From: Fulvivirga maritima
GTDB lineage: Bacteria; Bacteroidota; Bacteroidia; Cytophagales; Cyclobacteriaceae
Assembly: GCF_021389955.1 (NCBI RefSeq)
Contig: NZ_CP089980.1
Span: 2,971,001-3,035,000, forward strand
Length of the DNA: 64,000 nucleotides
Direction: 5' to 3'
A program made the position numbers and the translations under genes. The notes under the pieces are model-generated. The model searched no databases. It had not been told where the DNA came from and worked only from the letters and a program-made list of their open reading frames with translations. Below, in pieces: positions 18,220 through 25,343 of this stretch (positions are counted from its first letter, which is position 1; each line of letters begins with the position of its first letter).

Positions 18220-19137
18220 ATGGGCAAAGTTAACGTTTCCAAACTCAAAACCTTTACCGGACATAATGATTGTGTGTATACGCTGGAAAGAACGCAGTAT
18301 GATCATATTTTCTTTTCAGGTGCTGGTGATGGCATGGTGGTGTACTGGAACCTGGAGGCTTCTGAAAACGGACAACTGGTAGCTAAATTACCTAATTCTA
18401 TTTATGCCTTGCATTACATGCAATCTAAAAACCTGCTGGCTGTAGGGCATAACTATGACGGTGTTCATATCATAGATTGGGAAAATAGAAAAGAAGTAGG
18501 TTCTCTTAAGCTTACTGATGAAGCCATATTCGATATACAGTCTTACCGTGATTTTCTAATTATAGGAGATAAAAACGGAACGGTGACCATAGTAAATGTG
18601 GATGATCTGAAGGTAGTATACAAAATACCTGCTACTGAATATAGTGCCAGAACTATTGCTGTTAATGAAACCTTAGAGGAGATGGCAGTAGGGTATAGTG
18701 ATAACAAAATTAGGATCTTTTCCTTGGTGGATTTTGAGCTGAAGTATGAGTTAGATGCTCATGAGAACTCAGTGTTTACTCTGAAGTACTCGCCTCATAA
18801 TCAGTTTTTAATGAGCGCAGGAAGAGACGCATACCTGAAAATATGGGATAGTAAAGCAGGATATTTGCTCTTAGAAGATATTGTGGCGCATATGTTTGCC
18901 ATTAATCATTTGGATTTTAGTCCTGATGGTAAACATTTTGTAACTTGTAGCATGGATAAATCCATAAAAGTTTGGGATAATAATAGCTTTCGTTTGTTGA
19001 AGGTTATAGATAAGGCCCGACATGCAGGACATGGAACTTCTGTAAACAAATTATTGTGGTCTAAGTATGATAACCTTTTGATTAGTGCCGGAGACGATAG
19101 GGCAATATCAGTATGGGATATCCAGTTTAATAATTAA
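18220..19137 (+). CDS. WD40-repeat protein
   Basis: The 305-residue protein has no signal peptide and consists of tandem WD40 blades from end to end, for example FTGHNDCVYTLERTQ, FDIQSYRDFLIIGDKNG, AHENSVFTLKYSPH, then KIWDSKAG and SVWDIQF at blade ends. About seven blades would make a closed beta-propeller acting as a protein-interaction platform in the cytosol. No enzymatic domain is attached. It lies 31 bp ahead of a DivIVA-like gene on the same strand and probably shares its transcript, which hints at a scaffold role in the same process; that link is inference. Confidence 0.9.
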   Translation: MGKVNVSKLKTFTGHNDCVYTLERTQYDHIFFSGAGDGMVVYWNLEASENGQLVAKLPNSIYALHYMQSKNLLAVGHNYDGVHIIDWENRKEVGSLKLTDEAIFDIQSYRDFLIIGDKNGTVTIVNVDDLKVVYKIPATEYSARTIAVNETLEEMAVGYSDNKIRIFSLVDFELKYELDAHENSVFTLKYSPHNQFLMSAGRDAYLKIWDSKAGYLLLEDIVAHMFAINHLDFSPDGKHFVTCSMDKSIKVWDNNSFRLLKVIDKARHAGHGTSVNKLLWSKYDNLLISAGDDRAISVWDIQFNN

Positions 19138-19168
19138 TAGTTGGTTTAACTACACTCAAAATTATGCT

Positions 19169-20248
19169 ATGAAAATTACGCCTTTAGAAATACGACAAAA
19201 AACATTTGAGAAAGCATTTCGAGGTTTAGATAAAGACGAGGTTACTGCTTTTTTGGTGACTATGTCACAAGAATGGGAGAAGCTCGTTGATGAAAATAAA
19301 GAACTGAAAATAAAATTAGAGGCTTCTGAAAAGGAGGTGGAAAAACTTCGGGAAGTGGAGAACTCATTGTTCAAAACCCTGAAGACTGCTGAAGATACAG
19401 GAGCTAATATGATAGATCAGGCTACCAAAACGGCCGAGCTGCACCTGAGAGAAACCCAGATGAAGGCAGAAGCATTACTAAATGATGCTAAAAATAAGGC
19501 CAAAGACATCATGGAAGAGGCTGAGATTAAATCCAGAACTACCATTGAAGATATGGAAGCCGAGGTGAAAACCATCGCCCAGATGTATCGAACTCTTGAT
19601 AATGCTAAAGAAGATCTACTGTCTGATATTAAAACTTTTGCCACTGAAGCTTTAGACAAAGTGGAGCGAGTGAAGGCTCATAAAAAGAAGTTTAATATAG
19701 AAGAAGAAATGCTACGTATTAAGCGTGAATCCATTGATAAGGCCGCTAAAAGTGCCCTTAAATTCGAAAAGGAAACGCTTAATGAAATAAAATTTGAAGT
19801 AGTAGGGAATATTCCTTCCGAATCTGAGGAGTCTAAAGAAGAACCTAAAAAAGAGCCTGAGCTTGATAGAGAAGAGCTGCTAAGGATGGAAGAGGATTAT
19901 AGGCGCAGGTATATGCAAGAGCAAGAACAAGAGCCGCAAGAGGAGGAATATCAGGAAGAAGAACCTGAAGAAGAGGAGCTGCCTGTAGCAGAAGCATCCC
20001 CTGAGCCAGAATATGAAAACGACTCTGAAGAAGAGGAGGAAGATCATTTCGAGGCAGAAGAGGAGTTGGAACCTGAACCAGAGGAGGAGCCTGAAGAAGA
20101 GATAGTGGAGGAGAAACCTGAGCCCAAGCCTGAACCAGTAGCTGAGTCAGCTCCAGCGAGACCTAAAGAGGTGAAAAAGAATACAGTTAAGAAAAATACA
20201 GTTAAAAAGAATAATAAGAGCACATCATTTTTTGATGATATAGAGTAA
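19169..20248 (+). CDS. DivIVA-domain coiled-coil protein with acidic tail
   Basis: Residues 1-60 (MKITPLEIRQKTFEKAFRGL, then DEVTAFL) match the DivIVA/GpsB lipid-binding domain. A long coiled coil follows to about residue 215. From about 220 to 335 the chain is almost wholly Glu, Pro, Asp and Gln, then it ends in a Lys/Asn-rich basic tail with a tandem NTVKK NTVKK repeat. In Gram-positives DivIVA marks poles and septa; in Bacteroidota the role is unknown. An upstream in-frame start at 19085 is rejected because it overlaps the WD40 gene, and the ATG at 19169 fits the family start. Its stop overlaps the folB start by one base. Glu/Pro-rich tails often run abnormally on gels. Confidence 0.85.
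   Translation: MKITPLEIRQKTFEKAFRGLDKDEVTAFLVTMSQEWEKLVDENKELKIKLEASEKEVEKLREVENSLFKTLKTAEDTGANMIDQATKTAELHLRETQMKAEALLNDAKNKAKDIMEEAEIKSRTTIEDMEAEVKTIAQMYRTLDNAKEDLLSDIKTFATEALDKVERVKAHKKKFNIEEEMLRIKRESIDKAAKSALKFEKETLNEIKFEVVGNIPSESEESKEEPKKEPELDREELLRMEEDYRRRYMQEQEQEPQEEEYQEEEPEEEELPVAEASPEPEYENDSEEEEEDHFEAEEELEPEPEEEPEEEIVEEKPEPKPEPVAESAPARPKEVKKNTVKKNTVKKNNKSTSFFDDIE
20180..20209 (+). repeat. Two tandem 15-bp repeats encoding NTVKK
   Basis: Units 20180-20194 and 20195-20209 differ at two wobble positions and both encode Asn-Thr-Val-Lys-Lys in the basic tail of the DivIVA-like protein. Copy-number slippage would preserve the frame. Confidence 0.8.
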
Positions 20249-20604
20249 TGGGTAAAGTAGCTTTGAAAGGCCTGAAGTTTAAGGCATACCACGGTTATTA
20301 TGACGAGGAACGACAAAAAGGAAATCAGTTTGAAGTAAACATATCGGTAAAGACCGTTTTTATAAAAGCAGCCGAAAATGATGATCTTGAGAATACGGTA
20401 GACTATGAGCAGCTCTACAAGATAGTGAAGGAAGAAATGGGAATATCTTCCAAACTGCTAGAACATGTAGTGAAAAGAATAACTGATCGTGTGCTCAGCG
20501 AAATAAAGGCGGTAGATAAGGTGAAAGTATCATTATCTAAATTTAACCCGCCTATCGGTGGAGAATGTAGAGAGTCTAAAGTAACACTTAAGGCTAAGCG
20601 ATAA
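20248..20604 (+). CDS. folB: Dihydroneopterin aldolase
   Basis: FolB converts 7,8-dihydroneopterin to 6-hydroxymethyl-dihydropterin and glycolaldehyde in folate synthesis. The 118-residue sequence has the expected N-terminal LKGLKFKAYHGYYDEERQKG, the NTVDYEQLY segment with the active Tyr, and the C-terminal KVKVSLSKFNPPIGGECRE with the conserved Lys. This is the full normal length. The ATG overlaps the TAA of the DivIVA-like gene (TAATG), so translation is likely coupled. No other folate genes lie beside it. Confidence 0.94.
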   Translation: MGKVALKGLKFKAYHGYYDEERQKGNQFEVNISVKTVFIKAAENDDLENTVDYEQLYKIVKEEMGISSKLLEHVVKRITDRVLSEIKAVDKVKVSLSKFNPPIGGECRESKVTLKAKR

Positions 20605-20631
20605 GCATTAAGAGGGGAGAAGCATCTAAAA

Positions 20632-20949
20632 TTATTGAGATACCTTCTCTCCTGTTTTTACGAATGTAAATCCACGAGCATCAGCTCCTTCATAAAAATC
20701 TACTTCCAATCCCAGTAAATACATGGTTTCTCTTTTCTGAACCAATACAGGTATTCCGTCTTGCTCGTATTCTAAGTCTGCATCCTTTTTTTGGTCAAAG
20801 CCCAGCATATAAGTAAAACCGGCACATCCTCCTGATCCTTTTATGCCTATTCTCAGAGAATAGCCTTCAGGGATGTTCTTGTTTGTCATAATATTTTTTA
20901 CTTCCTCTACTGCTTTTGGGGTAAGCGTTACCGGCACTAATCCATCCAT
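20632..20949 (-). CDS. IscA/HesB-family protein lacking the C-terminal cysteine motif
   Basis: A-type carriers deliver Fe-S clusters to apoproteins. The sequence has the family start VPVTLTPKAVEEVKNIM, the first conserved Cys in IKGSGGCAGFTYMLGF, and LLGLEVDFYEGADARGFTF. After this, where canonical members have CGCG, it reads VKTGEKVSQ and stops, so two of the three cluster-binding cysteines are absent. The other reading frames show no missing tail, so a frameshift is unlikely. The open frame reaches an ATG at 21036, but the ATG at 20949 gives a normal family start and 105 residues. It may be a divergent subfamily that binds clusters differently or not at all. Confidence 0.8.
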   Translation of the reverse strand: MDGLVPVTLTPKAVEEVKNIMTNKNIPEGYSLRIGIKGSGGCAGFTYMLGFDQKKDADLEYEQDGIPVLVQKRETMYLLGLEVDFYEGADARGFTFVKTGEKVSQ

Positions 20950-21112
20950 GCGTATCTCGTTTATGTTTCTATTTGTAAACTTAGAAAAGAAAAAATTAAT
21001 TTCGGAATTCACACTTTTTAAATCATGCACAAGCATGATATCTTCGTAGTAGAAATATTATGATGGTAAACTCATCGAATTCATTAATTTAGAGACAGAA
21101 CAATTAAAACAT

Positions 21113-21634
21113 ATGGAATTAGTTATTGAATTTGCTAAGCTATTAATACCGGCGGCAATAGTATTATATGCTATGTATTTGGTGGTGAAATCTTTTTTGG
21201 ATAAAGAACTGACCAAGCAAAGTATGGAAATAAGAGGCAAAAGTATAGAAACAGTATTGCCTAACCGATTACATGCTTACGAAAGAGTGTGCTTGTTTTT
21301 AGAGCGAATTACACTCAATAGTCTCATTTTACGTTTAAATAATGGTAAATACACTGCCAGAGAATTTCAGCAGATTATGATTAATGAAATACGAGAGGAG
21401 TATAATCATAACGTTTCTCAGCAGCTCTATATGAGTGATGAAGTGTGGGAAATGGTGAAGAATGCTAAAGAAGGGCTCATTACCATGATTAATGAGGCTA
21501 TGAGTGAGTTAAAGCCAGAAGCCAATAATCTGGATCTTGCTAAGCAGCTTTTTGAGAAGTCGGTGAGTCAGAATGATGATAAAATACAAGCAGCGCTTTT
21601 GGCCTTAAAAAATGAAATAAGACAAGTATTTTAA
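21113..21634 (+). CDS. Conserved membrane-anchored protein of unknown function
   Basis: The 173-residue protein begins with one transmembrane helix (about 8-27, LLIPAAIVLYAMYLVVKSFL) and continues as a soluble, helical cytoplasmic domain with HAYERVCLFLERI and YTAREFQQIMINEIREEYNH, the latter followed by a QQLYMSDEVW segment. I recognise this pattern as a widespread bacteroidetal family without an assigned function. It is the first gene of a tight plus-strand operon: the YkvA-like gene starts on the next base after its stop. It diverges from the IscA-like gene. Confidence 0.75.
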   Translation: MELVIEFAKLLIPAAIVLYAMYLVVKSFLDKELTKQSMEIRGKSIETVLPNRLHAYERVCLFLERITLNSLILRLNNGKYTAREFQQIMINEIREEYNHNVSQQLYMSDEVWEMVKNAKEGLITMINEAMSELKPEANNLDLAKQLFEKSVSQNDDKIQAALLALKNEIRQVF

Positions 21635-22054
21635 ATGAGTAGCCCAGGTCAGGATAATAAATTTTTTCGAAAGGCACAGCAGATGGCTTCTGATATGTAT
21701 CAGAACAGAGGTAAGCTCAATGACCTTTTGAAGAGAGCTATGGAGAAAATTCAGCAGTTTCTGGATAAGAACAAAAACAACAGGCCACTTCAGAACGCAC
21801 TTACTCTGGTGCGTATGGTGAGGGCCTATATCAATGGTGAGTATAGAGATGTCCAAACCAGTAGTATTTTGCTGGCTATAGCTGCACTCATCTATTTTGT
21901 AATGCCCATAGATCTTATTCCTGATTTTATTCCTGTAACTGGTATGGTAGATGACTTTGGAGTTATGCTCTGGGTGTATAAAAAGATTCAGGTGGAAATA
22001 GACCGCTTTCTCGATTGGGAAGAGCTTCAGAAAAATAACATTGGCGGAAGTTAG
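21635..22054 (+). CDS. YkvA-family (DUF1232) membrane protein
   Basis: The 139-residue protein carries the DUF1232 signature at about 80-115: AALIYFVMPIDLIPDFIPVT, then GMVDDFGVMLWVYKKI. This forms a short hydrophobic hairpin following a basic, helical N-terminus of about 70 residues. The molecular function of the family is unknown. The ATG directly abuts the stop of the preceding membrane-protein gene and the NAD-binding gene follows after 13 bp, so all are probably on one mRNA. Family membership is secure; the function is not. Confidence 0.88.
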   Translation: MSSPGQDNKFFRKAQQMASDMYQNRGKLNDLLKRAMEKIQQFLDKNKNNRPLQNALTLVRMVRAYINGEYRDVQTSSILLAIAALIYFVMPIDLIPDFIPVTGMVDDFGVMLWVYKKIQVEIDRFLDWEELQKNNIGGS

Positions 22055-22067
22055 AGGTTAACTAGAA

Positions 22068-22730
22068 ATGGACAATACTTCAAAGTCAGCCTTAGTGTTA
22101 GGCAGTACCGGACTTATCGGCAATCAACTCCTTCAGGTGTTATTAAGTGATGCATATTATGATAAGGTATATGCCGTTAGTCGCCATGAGTTGGAGATTA
22201 GTAATGATAAGCTTATAACTATCATTGCTGATTATGATAATGTTGGTGAACGATTGGCTGATCTTACTTTTGATGATATTTATTGCTGCTTGGGTACTAC
22301 TATTAAGAAGGCCGGAAATAAAGAGGCTTTCAAACAAATTGACCTTGATTATCCCTTAAAAGTAGCTGAGCAAGCACTCCGGCAAGGAGCTAAGCAGTAT
22401 TTGCTAATATCAGCAATGGGAGCTGATAAGAAATCTACTTTTTTCTATAATAGGGTAAAGGGAGAGGTAGAAGAAGCTTTGGCTAATATGAAATACAACT
22501 CAATTCATATATTCAGACCTTCTTTACTTTTGGGAGATAGAGAAGAAAAGAGGCCCGGAGAAGCTGCGGCTACTGTTATGTCTAAGTTGTTTTCTTTTGC
22601 TTTTGTAGGGCCATTGATGAAGTATAAACCTATAGAATCAGTGAAGGTGGCACGCGCCATGTTGGCTTCAGCAAAAGAGAAAACACACGGAGTTCACATT
22701 CATGAATCAGAAGATTTACAAAAATATTAG
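22068..22730 (+). CDS. NAD(P)-binding Rossmann-fold oxidoreductase (atypical SDR)
   Basis: The 220-residue cytosolic protein opens with the dinucleotide-binding motif LVLGSTGLIGNQLLQVLL (glycine pattern GXXGXXG). It also contains CCLGTTIKKAGNKEAF, LLISAMGAD and FYNRVKGEVEEAL, where the Tyr-X3-Lys of extended SDRs appears as YNRVK. FRPSLLLGDR and RPGE follow. This pattern is that of the HTATIP2/Tic62-like atypical SDRs (NAD(P)H-binding, PF13460-like). The substrate is unknown. It is the third gene of the operon and ends 6 bp before dtd. Confidence 0.85.
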   Translation: MDNTSKSALVLGSTGLIGNQLLQVLLSDAYYDKVYAVSRHELEISNDKLITIIADYDNVGERLADLTFDDIYCCLGTTIKKAGNKEAFKQIDLDYPLKVAEQALRQGAKQYLLISAMGADKKSTFFYNRVKGEVEEALANMKYNSIHIFRPSLLLGDREEKRPGEAAATVMSKLFSFAFVGPLMKYKPIESVKVARAMLASAKEKTHGVHIHESEDLQKY

Positions 22731-22736
22731 TTTTAG

Positions 22737-23189
22737 ATGATTGCAGTTGTTCAAAGAGTTTCAGAATCTTCAGTAAAAATAGAAGGCGAGGTTAAAGGAG
22801 AGATTGGTGCAGGACTTATGGTGTTGGTAGGTATAGAAGATGCTGATGATAATGAAGATATTCAGTGGCTTTCTAAGAAAATTACTAACATGCGCATTTT
22901 TAATGATGAAGATGACGTAATGAATAAAAGTGTACAAGATGTAAATGGTGATATCCTGCTGATCAGTCAGTTTACGTTACACGCTAGTACTAAAAAAGGT
23001 AACAGGCCTTCTTATATAAAAGCCGCCAAACCAGATGTGGCTATTCCTTTATATGAAAAGTTTATAGCTCAGGTAGAAACAGATATGGGCAAGAAAATTC
23101 AAACCGGTGAATTTGGTGCTGATATGAAGGTGAGCCTGGTAAATGATGGCCCTGTAACCATAATTATTGATTCCAAAGACAAAAAATGA
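22737..23189 (+). CDS. dtd: D-aminoacyl-tRNA deacylase
   Basis: Dtd hydrolyses D-amino acids (and glycine from mischarged tRNA-Ala) off tRNA, protecting translation quality. The 150-residue protein has the two active-site motifs: SQFTLHASTKKGNRPSY (the SQFTL motif) and VNDGPVTIIID (the NxGPxT motif). It begins with MIAVVQRVSESSVKI, the standard start, and its length is typical. The ATG is 6 bp after the preceding stop. The next gene, a MazG-like pyrophosphohydrolase, overlaps by 4 bp, so two housekeeping clean-up enzymes are translationally coupled. Confidence 0.96.
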   Translation: MIAVVQRVSESSVKIEGEVKGEIGAGLMVLVGIEDADDNEDIQWLSKKITNMRIFNDEDDVMNKSVQDVNGDILLISQFTLHASTKKGNRPSYIKAAKPDVAIPLYEKFIAQVETDMGKKIQTGEFGADMKVSLVNDGPVTIIIDSKDKK

Positions 23190-23512
23190 CGATAGAAGAA
23201 GCCCAGAAAATAGTAGATGAGTGGATTAACACCACTGGAGTGAGGTATTTTAACGAGCTTACTAATATGACTATCCTTACGGAAGAAGTAGGGGAAGTGG
23301 CTAGAATAATGGCCAGAAGATACGGAGAGCAGTCTGAAAAGGAATCAGATAAGAATAAAGATCTGGGAGATGAAATGGCTGACGTATTATGGGTGTTGAT
23401 ATGCCTGGCCAATCAAACCGGAATAGATTTAACAGAGGCCTTTAAAAAGAACCTGGAGAAGAAATCTATCCGGGATAAGGACAGGCATAAAAACAATGAG
23501 AAGCTAAAGTAA
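23186..23512 (+). CDS. MazG-like nucleotide pyrophosphohydrolase
   Basis: This small all-alpha enzyme is expected to hydrolyse nucleoside triphosphates to monophosphate and pyrophosphate, removing unwanted nucleotides. In 108 residues the metal-binding EXXE motif appears as LTEEVGEVARIM and the second, EXXD, as GDEMADVLWVLICLAN. It matches the single-domain MazG-like class seen in Bacteroidota. The ATG overlaps the dtd stop (ATGA). The stop abuts the convergent comB gene with no spacer, and only a weak 5-bp stem lies there. Confidence 0.92.
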   Translation: MTIEEAQKIVDEWINTTGVRYFNELTNMTILTEEVGEVARIMARRYGEQSEKESDKNKDLGDEMADVLWVLICLANQTGIDLTEAFKKNLEKKSIRDKDRHKNNEKLK

Positions 23513-24220
23513 TTAGTTGCTTAGCGTAATTTCTCCATCTCTAATTACGGGCACTACCTCATATTCATCTAGCTTCATGCAGAATTCAATATCTTCATGA
23601 ATGTTCATGCCATTTAACCTCTTGGCATGAGATGAGTTTTTCACCGCTTCTAGCAATTTGTCTTCAGTGTATTCAAAAGCCGCTTGAGCAAACAGCGGGG
23701 CATCACAAGCAGATTCGAAATCATCTTTTAATTTAGCTACCAAAGCCCCGGCGAAGAGTGAGTCTTCTAGGTTTACCTTGCCCTTCCAGCCAGCACAGAA
23801 TACAATTACATCTTTGTCCTGATTTTTAAGGTATTCAGCTATAGCTGTAATGTTTAAGAATGATCCTATTACTATTTCATCAGCATCAGCCGATTTTTCA
23901 ATGGCTACTGTGCCGTTAGTAGTGGTTACTGCTACTTTATGGCCTTTCACTTTTTCTTGCATATAGTCAAAAGGAGAGTTGCCCAAGTCAAAGTCCTCCA
24001 CTTTGATACCGTTTCTTTCTCCAGCCAAAAAGTAATTTTGCTTTTTCATTTCGCGGCAAGCATCCTGATCAGCAAAAGGACGAATACCCTTTACTCCATG
24101 AGCCATACCAGTAGTCATACATGAGGTGGCGCGCAGAATATCTACGATCACCACCAGCTTACCCTTCAAATCAAATAGATGAATGAGCTCAGGGCTCAAA
24201 CATACATCAATAGTCTTCAT
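23513..24220 (-). CDS. comB: 2-phosphosulfolactate phosphatase
   Basis: ComB removes phosphate from 2-phospho-3-sulfolactate with Mg2+. In archaea this is a coenzyme M step; bacteria keep the gene mostly without the rest of that pathway. The 235-residue sequence shows LVVIVDILRATSCMTTGMA near the start, LAGERNGIKVEDFDLGNSP (about 80-98) and a TTTNGTVAIEKS motif (about 118), all hallmarks of the family. It is the last gene of the plsC-gatC-TPR-gcvT operon, 10 bp after gcvT. No comA, comC or sulfolactate genes are visible, so the physiological substrate here is open. Confidence 0.92.
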   Translation of the reverse strand: MKTIDVCLSPELIHLFDLKGKLVVIVDILRATSCMTTGMAHGVKGIRPFADQDACREMKKQNYFLAGERNGIKVEDFDLGNSPFDYMQEKVKGHKVAVTTTNGTVAIEKSADADEIVIGSFLNITAIAEYLKNQDKDVIVFCAGWKGKVNLEDSLFAGALVAKLKDDFESACDAPLFAQAAFEYTEDKLLEAVKNSSHAKRLNGMNIHEDIEFCMKLDEYEVVPVIRDGEITLSN

Positions 24221-24230
24221 TAACAGCGTT

Positions 24231-25313
24231 TTAGATTAAAGGCAATTTTTTAACCAGAGCTTTTAAAGGCTTGTTTCTTACTGAAATGAAAATCTCAGTT
24301 TCTGGTGAAGCAAACTCTTTTTTAACATAGCCTAGTCCTATGCCTTGACCCAGCGTAGGAGACATAGTGCCTGAAGTAACACGGCCTATTACATTGCCAT
24401 CAGCATCATGAATTTCATAGTCTTTTCTAGGAATACCTTTGTCTTCCATTTTAAAGCCTACCAGTTTTTTAGTAATGCCTTCTTCTTTTTGTTGTTTAAG
24501 CGCTGCTGAGTTAGTGAACTCTTTAGTGAATTTGGTGATCCATCCTAAACCGGCTTCCAGAGGAGAAGTGGTGTCATCTATGTCATTTCCATAAAGGCAA
24601 AAACCCATTTCCATACGGAGGGTGTCTCTGGCGCCTAATCCGATAGGTTGAATACCTTCTGGCTCCCCGGCTTTTAGTATTTCATTCCATATTTTTTCGG
24701 CATCAGAATTTTTTACATAGATCTCAAAACCACCAGCTCCGGTGTAGCCTGTAGCTGACATGATAACATCTTGTACACCACCAAAAGTGCCTACGGTGAA
24801 GTGGTAGAATTTGATAGCAGAAAGATCTATTGTAGTTAGTTTTTGTAAAACCTGTGTGGCTTTAGGGCCTTGTACAGCAAATAATGACATGTCATCAGAA
24901 ATGTTGGTCATTTCCACGTCATCTGTATTGTATTTAGAAATCCAGTTCCAGTCTTTTTCTATGTTAGAAGCATTTACTACCAGCATGTATTCTTCTTCGG
25001 CCATTTTATAAACCAAGAGATCATCTACAATGCCGCCATCTTCATTGGGTAGGCAAGAGTATTGGGCCTGACCGATAACAATTTTAGAAGCATCATTACT
25101 GGTTACTCTCTGGATTAAATCCAAAGCCTTTGGGCCTTTGAGCATAAATTCACCCATGTGAGATACATCGAAAATACCCACACTATTTCTCACCTTATTG
25201 TGCTCTTCAATGTCTTTGGTATATCTTACCGGCATGTTGTATCCGGCAAATGGTACCATCTTAGCGCCTAGTTTTTCGTGTATGTCGTTTAGCTGTACTT
25301 TTTTTAAATCCAT
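24231..25313 (-). CDS. gcvT: Aminomethyltransferase (glycine cleavage system T protein)
   Basis: GcvT transfers the methylene group from lipoylated H protein to tetrahydrofolate, releasing ammonia. The 360 residues fit a standalone T protein: [29 protein letters not shown] with [15 protein letters not shown], folate-binding [35 protein letters not shown], and the C-terminal [20 protein letters not shown]. Every landmark of an active enzyme is present. The H and P proteins are not nearby. It lies 30 bp after the large TPR gene and 10 bp before comB. The ATG at 25313 gives the usual start. Confidence 0.96.
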   Translation of the reverse strand: MDLKKVQLNDIHEKLGAKMVPFAGYNMPVRYTKDIEEHNKVRNSVGIFDVSHMGEFMLKGPKALDLIQRVTSNDASKIVIGQAQYSCLPNEDGGIVDDLLVYKMAEEEYMLVVNASNIEKDWNWISKYNTDDVEMTNISDDMSLFAVQGPKATQVLQKLTTIDLSAIKFYHFTVGTFGGVQDVIMSATGYTGAGGFEIYVKNSDAEKIWNEILKAGEPEGIQPIGLGARDTLRMEMGFCLYGNDIDDTTSPLEAGLGWITKFTKEFTNSAALKQQKEEGITKKLVGFKMEDKGIPRKDYEIHDADGNVIGRVTSGTMSPTLGQGIGLGYVKKEFASPETEIFISVRNKPLKALVKKLPLI

Positions 25314-25343
25314 GGGTTATTGTGTTAAGGCCAAAGGCCAGTT

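Noticed and set aside
20604-20660. Terminator between folB and the IscA-like gene
   Set aside because: The candidate stem has a mismatch and a long loop, so it is too weak to call.
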